Shown here: positions 39,957 to 49,295 of the stretch, piece by piece
Layout: the number at the start of each line of letters is the position of its first letter
How positions within the stretch are numbered: the stretch's first letter is position 1
Assembly (NCBI GenBank): GCA_947452905.1
Contig: CANGEP010000001.1
Coordinates: forward strand, 434,001 to 498,000
Length of the DNA: 64,000 bases
DNA from: Bacteroidota bacterium
Lineage (GTDB): Bacteria; Bacteroidota; Bacteroidia; Chitinophagales; Chitinophagaceae
Direction of reading: 5' to 3'
The notes under the pieces: generated by a model
Database searches by the model: none
What the model saw: the letters and a program-made list of their open reading frames with translations, nothing else
What the model was told of the DNA's origin: nothing
Program-made: the position numbers and the translations under genes

Positions 39957-40505
39957 ATGCGTGTTTTTGATTATATAATTGTTTGCAAAACCTCCGATTT
40001 TAAGCGAGTAGATCGTATCAGCCAATTTATGTTATTACTTACCATTATTGGGCTAAGCTTTGGCATTTATAAAGGCTTTTTTGCCAAACCTACTTTGATT
40101 ATTGCTATCATAAGCGCTGTCCTATCTTGGACCCTATTTTGCATTTATCAACAAAAAAAGGGAGGGCAGCCTTATTATCGTTTAGGTTTGCTTTTTGCTT
40201 CTTGGGGTTGGTTTTTAATGCCCAAAGCCTTATTGATTGCAGGGGTTTACTTAATTGCAGCGCTTTTTGAAAGACAAGTTAAATTCCCCTATGAAATAGC
40301 ATTTGATACAGAGGGCATAGTCATCAATACTTTTCCCAAAAAACACTACCCTTGGTCGGCCATCCAAAATGCAATTATTAAAGATGATATTATTACTATC
40401 GACTTTAATAATAATCGACTTATTCAAAAAGAAATTAACGAACCAGTTACAGAAACAATTTCTGCTGAATTTAACACCTTCTGTTCTCAGCAAATTAACC
40501 ACTAA
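39957..40505 (+). CDS. Hypothetical small membrane protein
   Basis: Two to three TM segments then a soluble C-terminus (AFDTEGIVINTFPKKHYPWSAIQNAIIKDDIITIDFNNNRLIQ). Start chosen at MRVFDY, 39957. Confidence 0.6.
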   Translation: MRVFDYIIVCKTSDFKRVDRISQFMLLLTIIGLSFGIYKGFFAKPTLIIAIISAVLSWTLFCIYQQKKGGQPYYRLGLLFASWGWFLMPKALLIAGVYLIAALFERQVKFPYEIAFDTEGIVINTFPKKHYPWSAIQNAIIKDDIITIDFNNNRLIQKEINEPVTETISAEFNTFCSQQINH

Positions 40506-40521
40506 TTGATATCTTTACCCT

Positions 40522-41826
40522 ATGTCATTATCTGAATCTCCTTATTTACTATATTCTGATGGCGAAGGCCAAATATTTGAAGATACTAGTTTGTATACCG
40601 CCGGACGTGCAGGATGGGACGCCTATCCTATTGATGTAGAGGATTGGATTGAACTTCCCAACGGAGGTAATTTATACGAGTTACCCGGACGAAGAGGTAT
40701 TGGTATTGATGTAGAAACAGGTGAAATGAGACTTTGTGAATTAGGTTGGGCAGTTGCGGCATTTATTCCTCCAGCACACACAGGTTTATATGTGGCCGCC
40801 TATGAAACCCTAGATAAGGATGCCCCAACCTTACCCTTATTTTGTTACACTGCTGTTGGTTGGAGAGAGGGTAAAAATTATGTGCCCGCAGTAAGAATTG
40901 AACAAGATATAAGACAAGACTGTGAAGGATATGATCAGGAAATTATTGACAATGGAACTCAGCAATTATTGAGTCAGTATAGCCAAAACAGATTGGTAAA
41001 ACATTTGATGGAAAATTGCTGCCAAACCTATACCTGCCCAGCTGCAAGGAATTTAGCCATGGGAAGATGGGAATGTCCCATCCCTATCTCACCTGCTTGT
41101 AATGCTAATTGTATTGGGTGTATTTCATTTCAACCTCAAGAAGAAGAAATTATCTCCACACAAGATCGTCTTACTTTTAAACCACTTGCGGAAGAAGTGG
41201 TAGAATATACAGTTCCCCACTTAATGAATGCCCCTTTCCCTATTGTGAGTTTTGGGCAAGGTTGTGAAGGAGAACCTTTATTAATGTGGGAGACCATTAA
41301 AGAGTCAATCATCGAAATTCGAAAGCATACCGATAAAGGAAGTATCAATATAAATTCAAATGGCTCTAATCCAAAAGCAGTTGCAGAATTAGCTGCAGTA
41401 GGATTAGATAGTATTCGTGTAAGTATGAACTCGGCACGTGAACATATTTATAATGCCTATTATCGACCTAACAATTATACATTCGCTGATATTAAAGAAA
41501 GTATTCGTGTGATGTCTGCTGCTGGCAAATGGACAAGTATTAATTATTTTGTTTTCCCTGGCATGACAGATAGTGTTGAAGAATATGAGGCGCTTAGACA
41601 ATTGATAAAAGAAACAGGTTTAAAAATGATTCAATGGAGAAATTTTAATATTGACCCTGATTGGTACCTTGGAAAAATTGGCGCTACAGAACAATGTGAA
41701 ATAATGGGGCTTAAACAAATGATGGAATTAATTAAAGAAGAATTTCCTGATTTAAAATTTGGTTATTTTAACCCACCTATTGAAAGAATCAAAGGTGATT
41801 TTGATAAAAACTTTGCGCACCATTGA
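40522..41826 (+). CDS. Radical SAM protein of unknown function
   Basis: SPACNANCIGC = CxxxCxxC SAM/4Fe-4S motif; TIM-barrel pattern (SININSNGSNPKAVAELAAVGLDSIRVSMNS); long N-terminal extension with additional Cys. Confidence 0.9.
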   Translation: MSLSESPYLLYSDGEGQIFEDTSLYTAGRAGWDAYPIDVEDWIELPNGGNLYELPGRRGIGIDVETGEMRLCELGWAVAAFIPPAHTGLYVAAYETLDKDAPTLPLFCYTAVGWREGKNYVPAVRIEQDIRQDCEGYDQEIIDNGTQQLLSQYSQNRLVKHLMENCCQTYTCPAARNLAMGRWECPIPISPACNANCIGCISFQPQEEEIISTQDRLTFKPLAEEVVEYTVPHLMNAPFPIVSFGQGCEGEPLLMWETIKESIIEIRKHTDKGSININSNGSNPKAVAELAAVGLDSIRVSMNSAREHIYNAYYRPNNYTFADIKESIRVMSAAGKWTSINYFVFPGMTDSVEEYEALRQLIKETGLKMIQWRNFNIDPDWYLGKIGATEQCEIMGLKQMMELIKEEFPDLKFGYFNPPIERIKGDFDKNFAHH

Positions 41827-42728
41827 GAAAGCAAAATCAAATGGGTGCCATCATGGCAATTACCGCAACTATAATTTGGTCTGGTAATTTTATAGTTTCT
41901 CGTTATGCAATTCATTTAATTGGCCCTATAAGCTTAGCTTTTTTTAGATGGTCTGTGGCTATGATATGCATGTTCCCTTTTGCTTATGGTCAACTAAAAA
42001 AAGAGCTTCCCCTATTTAAACAAAATAAAGTTTACTTTTTTTGGATGGGACTTATTGGATTTGCTATTTATAATACTTTAATATATACAGCAGGACATTA
42101 TACTACCGCTATTAATTTAGCACTGATTGGATCAACGGTGCATCCTGTGGTGGCAGCTTTACTAGGTGCAGTTTTTGTACAGGAAAAATTACATTGGAAA
42201 AATACTACTGGAATTTTACTCTGTATAGCTGGAACGGTTTTTTTAATCACCAAGGGTGACATTATGAACATTATTCATTTTCGTTTTTCAACGGGCGATT
42301 TATGGATGGTAGGTGCTGGTATTTGCTTTGGAACTTATAATGTTTTTGTAAGAAAAAAACCACAAGGGATTTCAAATAGTAGTTTTTTACTTGTTTTGTT
42401 TAGCTTAGGTTCATTCATGTTATTACCCGCTGCCATTATCGAGATGAAATACTTTCAACCAGTGGTAATGGATACAAAATTACTATGGATAATTCTCTAT
42501 CTAGGTATTGCTAATAGTACCATTGCATACTCTATATGGAATATGGCCATACATAAATTAGGCGCAGGAAAAACGGCTCTATTTGCCACCTTACTTCCTT
42601 TAATTAGTTCATTTGAAGCAGTAATACTTTTGGGTGAAACCTTTAACAATGCTCAAATTACTAGTGGTTTAATAATCATCACTGGCATAGTCATAAATAC
42701 GTGGCCTTCTAAAACTAGTAATGCTTGA
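41823..42728 (+). CDS. EamA/DMT-family transporter
   Basis: Ten hydrophobic segments, paired EamA pattern (IIWSGNFIVSRYAI...GSTVHPVVAALLGAVFVQEKL; STIAYSIWNMAIHKLGAGKTALFATLLPLISS). Confidence 0.9.
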   Translation: MRKQNQMGAIMAITATIIWSGNFIVSRYAIHLIGPISLAFFRWSVAMICMFPFAYGQLKKELPLFKQNKVYFFWMGLIGFAIYNTLIYTAGHYTTAINLALIGSTVHPVVAALLGAVFVQEKLHWKNTTGILLCIAGTVFLITKGDIMNIIHFRFSTGDLWMVGAGICFGTYNVFVRKKPQGISNSSFLLVLFSLGSFMLLPAAIIEMKYFQPVVMDTKLLWIILYLGIANSTIAYSIWNMAIHKLGAGKTALFATLLPLISSFEAVILLGETFNNAQITSGLIIITGIVINTWPSKTSNA

Positions 42729-43486
42729 CAACTACCCTCCTCCTTCTTTGTGGTATCGCTTTTTTAGCGGGATTTGTAGACGCCATTGTGGGTGGTGGTG
42801 GATTAATTCAAACTCCAGCAGGATTAATAATGTTCCCTAATGAGCCTGTGGCAAGGGTAATTGGATCATTAAAAGTTCCTTCTTTTACAGGTACTTTTTT
42901 TGCTGCTGCTGCTTATTTAAAAAAAGTAAAAATTCCCTTCGCAAGACTATTAGCCTTTACTACAATAGCATTTATAGCAGCTTTTATAGGTTCTTTTTTG
43001 CTAACTAAAATGAGCAACCATTTTATGAAACCCATCATCTTTGGTGTTTTAGTTATCATCGCTATCTACACTTATTCAAAAAAAGAATTGGGGCAACAAT
43101 TAAAAATAACTGCCTTAGATTTTCCTATTTATAAAGGACTTCTAATTTGTTTAGTGCTTGGTTTTTATGATGGGTTCATAGGCCCAGGAGCAGGGTCTTT
43201 GTTAGTACTTGCCTTTATTAGCAGCTTAGGGTTTGATTTCATGCAAGCCAATGCACATGCTAAAGTGGTAAATCTTGCTACTAATTTAGGATCAATATTA
43301 TTATTTACTTTAAAAGGGTCTATTCTTTGGAGTATCGCCTTACCCATGGCAGTCTGTAATGCCTTAGGTGGATATTTAGGATCCAAACTAGCTATTAAAA
43401 AAGGAAACCAATTTATTAGAATTTTCTTTTTAATTGTCATTATTGCCACTTTATGCAGATTGGGATATGATGTATTTTTGCATTAA
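42725..43486 (+). CDS. TSUP (TauE/SafE) family anion exporter/permease
   Basis: GFVDAIVGGGGLIQTPAGLI and LGFYDGFIGPGAGSLLVLAFI repeats typical of TSUP. Confidence 0.93.
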   Translation: MTTTLLLLCGIAFLAGFVDAIVGGGGLIQTPAGLIMFPNEPVARVIGSLKVPSFTGTFFAAAAYLKKVKIPFARLLAFTTIAFIAAFIGSFLLTKMSNHFMKPIIFGVLVIIAIYTYSKKELGQQLKITALDFPIYKGLLICLVLGFYDGFIGPGAGSLLVLAFISSLGFDFMQANAHAKVVNLATNLGSILLFTLKGSILWSIALPMAVCNALGGYLGSKLAIKKGNQFIRIFFLIVIIATLCRLGYDVFLH

Positions 43487-43495
43487 TTTTAAGGT

Positions 43496-44278
43496 ATGCA
43501 ACTAAGCTTCGAAAGACAAAAAAATATTAAGGCCAGCATTTACACTATAATCATATGTGTAATAATGTCTTTGTTATTTGTTGTCTTAAAGTGGAAACAA
43601 ACGCCTCCTTTAATTGCGCCTCCTGAACCTTCCTATATGGAAGTGAACTTAGGTAATTCAGAAACGGGTGCAGGGCAAATACCTCCATTATCCAAAGAAG
43701 CCCCCGCCCCTGAAGTAGGTGCTAGCAAACAAAGTAAAGCAAGTGCCTCTGAAAAAGGAATTAAATTAAACGCAGCAAATGCCTCTGAAGCAGACGAAGC
43801 CATTAAAACTTCAAAAGCAAAAAATAAAACCAAAAATATTCCTGTACCACCAAAATTAAAAGCAAAGGCATTGATGGGGAAATACGCAGGTGGTAATGGC
43901 AAAGGAGGTAATAATCAGGATAGTTATAACAATGTAAAAGACCAAGGTATTGCAGGGGGCAAAGGCGATCAAGGAGTAGCAAACGGATCTATCAACGGAA
44001 AATCATACACAGGTACAGCAGGACCATTTGTAACCAAAGGTGATCGTCATGTGACAAAAGCCTATTCATTTAACGGTGATGTAGAGCCAGCAACTATTTA
44101 TGCAGAAATTGCAGTAAATACTGCTGGTGTAGGAAAATTTATACAAATTGCTAGGGGTTCCTCCTCTAATGATGCCAAATACAAAAGAGCTATTGTTGAA
44201 TATTTAACAAAGATCAGTTTTAATGTAGCCGATCATGAATCTACAGTTACAGTAAAGTTTAAGTTCGAAAACCAATAA
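43496..44278 (+). CDS. TonB-like energy transducer, single N-terminal TM, low-complexity linker
   Basis: N-terminal TM, Gly/Lys-rich linker, C-term EPATIYAEIAVNTAGVGKFIQIARGSSSNDAKYKRAIVEYLTKISFN. Confidence 0.75.
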   Translation: MQLSFERQKNIKASIYTIIICVIMSLLFVVLKWKQTPPLIAPPEPSYMEVNLGNSETGAGQIPPLSKEAPAPEVGASKQSKASASEKGIKLNAANASEADEAIKTSKAKNKTKNIPVPPKLKAKALMGKYAGGNGKGGNNQDSYNNVKDQGIAGGKGDQGVANGSINGKSYTGTAGPFVTKGDRHVTKAYSFNGDVEPATIYAEIAVNTAGVGKFIQIARGSSSNDAKYKRAIVEYLTKISFNVADHESTVTVKFKFENQ

Positions 44279-44294
44279 TTGACAATTAATATTT

Positions 44295-45608
44295 ATGTCC
44301 TATCAAGACACCATAGACTACCTCTATAGTCGTTTACCAATGTTTAGTCGTATAGGAGCTGCTGCCATAAAAAACAATTTAGACAATACCCTTTCCATTT
44401 GCGAATTCTTAGGTAACCCAGAAAAAAAATTTAAAACAATTCATATTGCCGGAACAAATGGTAAAGGATCTACTAGTCATATGTTAGCTTCCATTTTTCA
44501 GGAAGCAGGTTACAAAACAGGTTTATATACTTCGCCGCATTTATATGATTTTAGAGAACGTATAAAAGTGAATGGACAAATGTGTTCACAAGATTTTGTA
44601 ATCGAATTCACTAACCGACTTAAAAAAAAGATTGACGAAATTGATCCTTCTTTTTTTGAACTTACTGTAGGCATGGCAATTGAATACTTTGCTCAACAAA
44701 AATGCGATATCGCCATTATTGAAACAGGCTTAGGTGGCCGCTTAGATAGTACCAATGTCATTAGTCCTGAGCTAAGCATCATTACTAATATTGGCTGGGA
44801 CCATATGGCTTTACTGGGTAGTACACTTGCTGAGATAGCCGGGGAAAAAGCGGGTATTATTAAAACAGATACTCCAATTATTATTGGAGAAGCCTTAGAG
44901 GAAACTAAACCCATTTTTAATAACAAAGCAAAAGAGCAAAATGCTTCACTTTATTTTGCCGAAGAGTATTTGGATAATATTAGTTTCCAAAATAATTGGC
45001 AAACAGCTCAATTTGAATTTGTACAAAAAAAGATTCATTTACTAGATGCCCCCATTTTTACTAAAACTTTTACTATCGAATCGGATTTGCCTGGCAAATA
45101 CCAAGCTAAAAATTTGAAATCGGTTTTAGTGGCTACTCAATTGCTTTCAGATATGGGATGGAAATTAAAGTCGGCCCAAATTAAAAAAGGCATTTTACAA
45201 ACTAAAGCCAACACTGGACTCATGGGCAGATGGGAAACCCTTTCACAAAATCCAAGAGTTGTTTTAGATGTAGCGCATAATGAACATGGTATTAAAGCCA
45301 TGTTGGATCAATTGTCAAGTATGTCCTATGAAGCACTTCATATAATCACTGGCATGGTAAAAGACAAAGACGTTGATGCTGTATTAACATTACTTCCTAC
45401 AAAAGCACAGTATTATTTTACACAGTCACATATACCTAGAGCCTTAGCTGCAAGTGAGCTACAACTAAAAGCTGAAAAATTTGGATTAGAAGGTAATCTT
45501 TTTGAAAATGTAAATGACGCTATAGAAGTGGCCAAAAAAAATGCCAATAACAAAGATTTAATTCTTGTCATTGGCAGTGTATTTTTAGTGGCAGAGGTAA
45601 AAAGATAA
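44295..45608 (+). CDS. folC: Folylpolyglutamate/dihydrofolate synthase
   Basis: HIAGTNGKGSTSHMLASIFQEAGYKTGLYTSPHL; IIETGLGGRLDSTN; VLDVAHNEHG. Confidence 0.95.
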   Translation: MSYQDTIDYLYSRLPMFSRIGAAAIKNNLDNTLSICEFLGNPEKKFKTIHIAGTNGKGSTSHMLASIFQEAGYKTGLYTSPHLYDFRERIKVNGQMCSQDFVIEFTNRLKKKIDEIDPSFFELTVGMAIEYFAQQKCDIAIIETGLGGRLDSTNVISPELSIITNIGWDHMALLGSTLAEIAGEKAGIIKTDTPIIIGEALEETKPIFNNKAKEQNASLYFAEEYLDNISFQNNWQTAQFEFVQKKIHLLDAPIFTKTFTIESDLPGKYQAKNLKSVLVATQLLSDMGWKLKSAQIKKGILQTKANTGLMGRWETLSQNPRVVLDVAHNEHGIKAMLDQLSSMSYEALHIITGMVKDKDVDAVLTLLPTKAQYYFTQSHIPRALAASELQLKAEKFGLEGNLFENVNDAIEVAKKNANNKDLILVIGSVFLVAEVKR

Positions 45609-46136
45609 TTACCAGCCTTTTTCTTCTCTAAGGTTTGTGATATGTGCCACATGATGTTTACCATGCCAAGCATATATGGCAAACATATCCCATAAGCTTA
45701 CTTCTGCATTTCGAACTGGATGAAATAATTTTCGCTCCCATTGTTCAGGTGTTAAGCTATCAAATAAATTAGCCCATTTTTCATGCAAAGCATGTAGTAA
45801 GGTCATTGAGTAATTAATAGGTGTATTATAGGTGTCTGCCATAGCAACCCAAGCATTTTCGTCATAGGTTTTAATGGGTGGAACCTCTTCTGTTAAACCT
45901 AATTTAAAACGTATATAAGCATTCATATGACTGTCCGAAATATGATGCACTAGTTGATGCACTGTCCATCCACCTTCACGATAAGGAGTGTCTAACTGTG
46001 CTTTATCAAGGTTAGCCACAGCATGTTCTACATCGGTAGGCAAATGGCGTAAATCATTTATCCATTTAGCCTTAGTGATTTCTGAATAAGGTTCAGTTTG
46101 ATACTTCCCAATGGGGTAACGAGGGTCTTTTGTCAT
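45609..46136 (-). CDS. DinB/YfiT-family putative metal-dependent hydrolase (bacillithiol-transferase-like)
   Basis: DPRYPIGKYQ...YREGGWTVHQLVHHISDSHMNAYIRFK...YAWHGKHHVAHI; His triad pattern. Start moved to Met at 46136. Confidence 0.88.
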   Translation of the reverse strand: MTKDPRYPIGKYQTEPYSEITKAKWINDLRHLPTDVEHAVANLDKAQLDTPYREGGWTVHQLVHHISDSHMNAYIRFKLGLTEEVPPIKTYDENAWVAMADTYNTPINYSMTLLHALHEKWANLFDSLTPEQWERKLFHPVRNAEVSLWDMFAIYAWHGKHHVAHITNLREEKGW

Positions 46137-46152
46137 AGAAATATTTTTAATT

Positions 46153-46917
46153 TTATTCGGCTCTCCATTCTTTTCCTGTAAGCTGTATAAAAACATCTTC
46201 AAGGTTTGCTTTTTTTATTTCTTTTTCTTTTTCAAAACCAGTGGCAACTAATTCATCAATTAATTGATTAGGTGAATTAATGGCAATAATTTTTCCAGCA
46301 TCTACAATAGCTACTCTATCGCATAAAATTTCAGCTTCATCCATGTAATGGGTAGTAATAATTACAGTGGTACCTGCTTCTCTGATTTCTTTGATTAAAT
46401 CCCATAAATTTCTTCTTGCTTGTGGATCTAATCCTGTGGTAGGCTCATCTAAGAAAATAATTTTAGGCTGATTTATTAAAGTAGTTGCGATAGAAAATCT
46501 TTGCTTTTGTCCCCCACTTAGTTCTTTAAACTTTGACTTGGCTTTATCTTCTAAATTTACTTTTTTTAAAAGTTGGATAGGGTCCACTTTTGTTTGATAC
46601 AAACCCACAAATAATTGTATAAGTTCGGTTAAATTTAAGTTTGGATAAAATCCAGAAGTTTGTAATTGAACCCCAATGAATTTTTTTATTTCCTCAGGAT
46701 CTGTATCTAAGTTTACACCATTTACCCAAATCTCACCAGAGGTTTTAGGCCTAAGTGTTTCAATAATTTCTAAGGTGGTAGATTTACCTGCACCATTAGG
46801 TCCCAATAATCCAAAAATCTCCCCTTGGTGCACTTCAAAACTTATGCCTTTAACCGCTTCAAAAGAACCATAGGATTTATGTAAATTTTGTACCGTAATG
46901 ATGGGTGCCAAAGACAT
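46153..46917 (-). CDS. ABC transporter ATP-binding protein (no permease partner in this window)
   Basis: Walker A GPNGAGKST, signature LSGGQKQR, Walker B IIFLDEPTTGLDP. Confidence 0.94.
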   Translation of the reverse strand: MSLAPIITVQNLHKSYGSFEAVKGISFEVHQGEIFGLLGPNGAGKSTTLEIIETLRPKTSGEIWVNGVNLDTDPEEIKKFIGVQLQTSGFYPNLNLTELIQLFVGLYQTKVDPIQLLKKVNLEDKAKSKFKELSGGQKQRFSIATTLINQPKIIFLDEPTTGLDPQARRNLWDLIKEIREAGTTVIITTHYMDEAEILCDRVAIVDAGKIIAINSPNQLIDELVATGFEKEKEIKKANLEDVFIQLTGKEWRAE

Positions 46918-46959
46918 AGCTATTTAAATTTTACACCCAAATTTAACCTCTTTTCATCT

Positions 46960-46967
46960 TATCTTTG
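46960..46967 (+). promoter_or_regulatory. Bacteroidota -7 promoter element candidate upstream of purK
   Basis: TATCTTTG matches TAnnTTTG, 18 bp before the purK ATG. Confidence 0.45.
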
Positions 46968-46984
46968 ACAAAAATCATAAAACT

Positions 46985-48106
46985 ATGAAAGTAGGTATCT
47001 TAGGCGGCGGTCAACTAGGCAGAATGTTATTGCAAGCTGCAGCCAACTATGATGTTACCACTTATGTTTTAGAAAATGATGACCAGTGCCCAGCGGCACA
47101 TTTATGCCATCATTTTACCAAGGGAAGTATCACCGATTTTGATACAGTTTATAATTTCGGCAAACAATTAGATGCTATTACTATTGAAATTGAAGCGGTT
47201 AATATACAAGCACTTGAAAAACTAGAAGCAGAAGGTATTAAAGTATATCCTAGCACTTCGGCCATCAAGACCATTAAAAATAAAATTCTACAAAAAGAGT
47301 TTTATGCTGCCCACGAAATTCCTAGTGCTCCTTTTACCATCACTTATACAAAAGAGGATATAAAATCGCATGAAAATTTATTACCTGCTGTTCATAAAAT
47401 AGCGGAAGGCGGTTATGATGGAAAAGGTGTTCAGGTAATTAATGAAACAGCCGATATTAATTTAGGATTCGAGGGCCCTTCAGTTTTGGAGCAAAAAATA
47501 AAAATAAGTAAAGAGATTGCTTTAATGGTAGGCATGAACGCTGCTGGAAAAACCATTAACTACCCTCCTTGTGAAATGATTTTTGACCCTGTGTATAATT
47601 TATTAGATTATCAATTAAGCCCCGCAAAATTAGACGAAAAGCAACTTTGGAAAGCACAAGCCATTGCTCGTAAAGTGGTAACTGAATTAAAAAGTCCAGG
47701 TTTATTTGCTATTGAATTATTTATAGATAAAGACGGAGATATTTGGGTTAATGAAACAGCACCAAGAGTGCATAATAGTGGACACCATACTATTGAAGCT
47801 AACTATAGTAGTCAGTACGATATGCTTTGGAGAATAATACTCGACTACCCTTTAGGCAATACAAATGAAATTTTGCCTTCTGCCATTGTAAATATAATTG
47901 GAGCCCCTGGTTATGAAGGTGATGTATTTTATGAAGGCTTGCCTGAAGTGTTGTCCATGGACAATGTTTTTGTTCATTTATATGGCAAAAAGAAAACCAA
48001 GCCTGGAAGAAAAATGGGACATGTAACCATTATTAGTAGCGATTACCAAGACCTTACCTATAAAGCGAATAAAATAAAGCATACGCTAAAAGCCATCTGT
48101 AAATAA
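46985..48106 (+). CDS. purK: 5-(carboxyamino)imidazole ribonucleotide synthase
   Basis: MKVGILGGGQLGRMLLQAA; EGGYDGKGVQV; NETAPRVHNSGHHTIEA. Confidence 0.97.
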   Translation: MKVGILGGGQLGRMLLQAAANYDVTTYVLENDDQCPAAHLCHHFTKGSITDFDTVYNFGKQLDAITIEIEAVNIQALEKLEAEGIKVYPSTSAIKTIKNKILQKEFYAAHEIPSAPFTITYTKEDIKSHENLLPAVHKIAEGGYDGKGVQVINETADINLGFEGPSVLEQKIKISKEIALMVGMNAAGKTINYPPCEMIFDPVYNLLDYQLSPAKLDEKQLWKAQAIARKVVTELKSPGLFAIELFIDKDGDIWVNETAPRVHNSGHHTIEANYSSQYDMLWRIILDYPLGNTNEILPSAIVNIIGAPGYEGDVFYEGLPEVLSMDNVFVHLYGKKKTKPGRKMGHVTIISSDYQDLTYKANKIKHTLKAICK

Positions 48107-48110
48107 GTAA

Positions 48111-49106
48111 CTATTTATTAGAATTATTACCAAAACCTCCTATTAAAATGGGTTTCACCTTCGCTTTTTTTACTTGTAAATTTTTCAAGTAACCAATTCC
48201 CACCATACTCTTCAATTGCAATCCAGGAGAGGATTTAGTTGGGCCAAATATTTTAATTTTATCGTCGTAAATAAGATCTAGACTATAGGTTGCCGAAAAG
48301 TTTTTGTACATTTTGAACGTGAACAAATTAGTCATGTATACATTTATATTTTCTGGCTTTTTATAATAATTGGAGAAAAAATCGGCCCTCCCTTTATAAG
48401 AAATTAAATCGGTAATTGCTTTTGAGTAATTAATTGTCACAAATAAACCCGTTTCTCTATTTGCCTTTTTCCCTGTATCCACCCCGTATTTACCTAAGGA
48501 AGACAAATAAGAATTTAAAACCAATGTAGTTCTTGAAGTAAGGGGTGAAAAGAAAATAGACAAATCTTTATTGGGCTTATAATCAAAACCTGCAGACAAG
48601 ATTAAATAAGCGGGGGAGAAAAAACTCGAAGTAAATACCGATTTTGTTCCACTAAAGGCATACCCATCAAAAAATTGAGAACGGAAGTTTATTAATCCTG
48701 AAACAAATACAACGCCTCCTGAATCAATTTTATAACCATATTTGCTAAGTAAGTCAATGCGATCATCATTTTTCCTGCCACCCAAACTGGTAGACTCTAT
48801 ATAGCCTAGGTTTACATCTAAATTATTATCCCAATTAAACCGAGGCTGTTGATAAAAAGCGAAATAATTAAAATAACTATTTAGGGCCATATTAAAATTA
48901 TCACCCCCTGCAGCCCAGTTGCTTAAAGAGCTTTGCGACAAATTAAAATTATAAAGGCCTCCTCTTTTCCAATTCCAGGTACTTGTATCTGTATCTTTCT
49001 TAATACTGCGAGTAGTTTCGGAGCGAAGTTTTGCCAAAACCAAATCCTGTGAAAAAGACTTGGTAAGCCCTAAAACCAACAAAATCAATATAAACCCTTT
49101 TTTCAT
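48111..49106 (-). CDS. DUF3078-type outer-membrane beta-barrel-like protein
   Basis: Signal peptide; WKRGGLYNFNLSQSSLSNWAAGGDNFNMALNSYFNYFAFYQ typical of the family. Confidence 0.85.
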   Translation of the reverse strand: MKKGFILILLVLGLTKSFSQDLVLAKLRSETTRSIKKDTDTSTWNWKRGGLYNFNLSQSSLSNWAAGGDNFNMALNSYFNYFAFYQQPRFNWDNNLDVNLGYIESTSLGGRKNDDRIDLLSKYGYKIDSGGVVFVSGLINFRSQFFDGYAFSGTKSVFTSSFFSPAYLILSAGFDYKPNKDLSIFFSPLTSRTTLVLNSYLSSLGKYGVDTGKKANRETGLFVTINYSKAITDLISYKGRADFFSNYYKKPENINVYMTNLFTFKMYKNFSATYSLDLIYDDKIKIFGPTKSSPGLQLKSMVGIGYLKNLQVKKAKVKPILIGGFGNNSNK

Positions 49107-49243
49107 TCAACGCCCTATTTTGCCAAATATAGCAATCCTTTTCTAATGGCTTGATTGTTAGGTATATATAAATAATATGTTCATATAAGAATCCTTAATT
49201 AACCATTTCATTATCAAATAATTAGCATTCCTTGGCTGACAAC

Positions 49244-49274
49244 TTGACACATACTATTATTTTAACTAAATTTG
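49244..49274 (+). promoter_or_regulatory. Bacteroidota-type promoter upstream of miaB
   Basis: TTG (49244-49246), 20 bp spacer, TAAATTTG (49267-49274), matching the TTTG/TAnnTTTG architecture. Confidence 0.6.
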
Positions 49275-49295
49275 CCCTTCAAAGAAAAAAAGGCA

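Noticed and set aside
43633-43902. 89-aa minus-strand ORF within the TonB-like gene
   Set aside because: Antisense to a low-complexity linker; no support.
43870-44000. Gly/Lys-rich low-complexity stretch considered as a tandem repeat
   Set aside because: No exact repeat unit; ordinary TonB-type linker composition.
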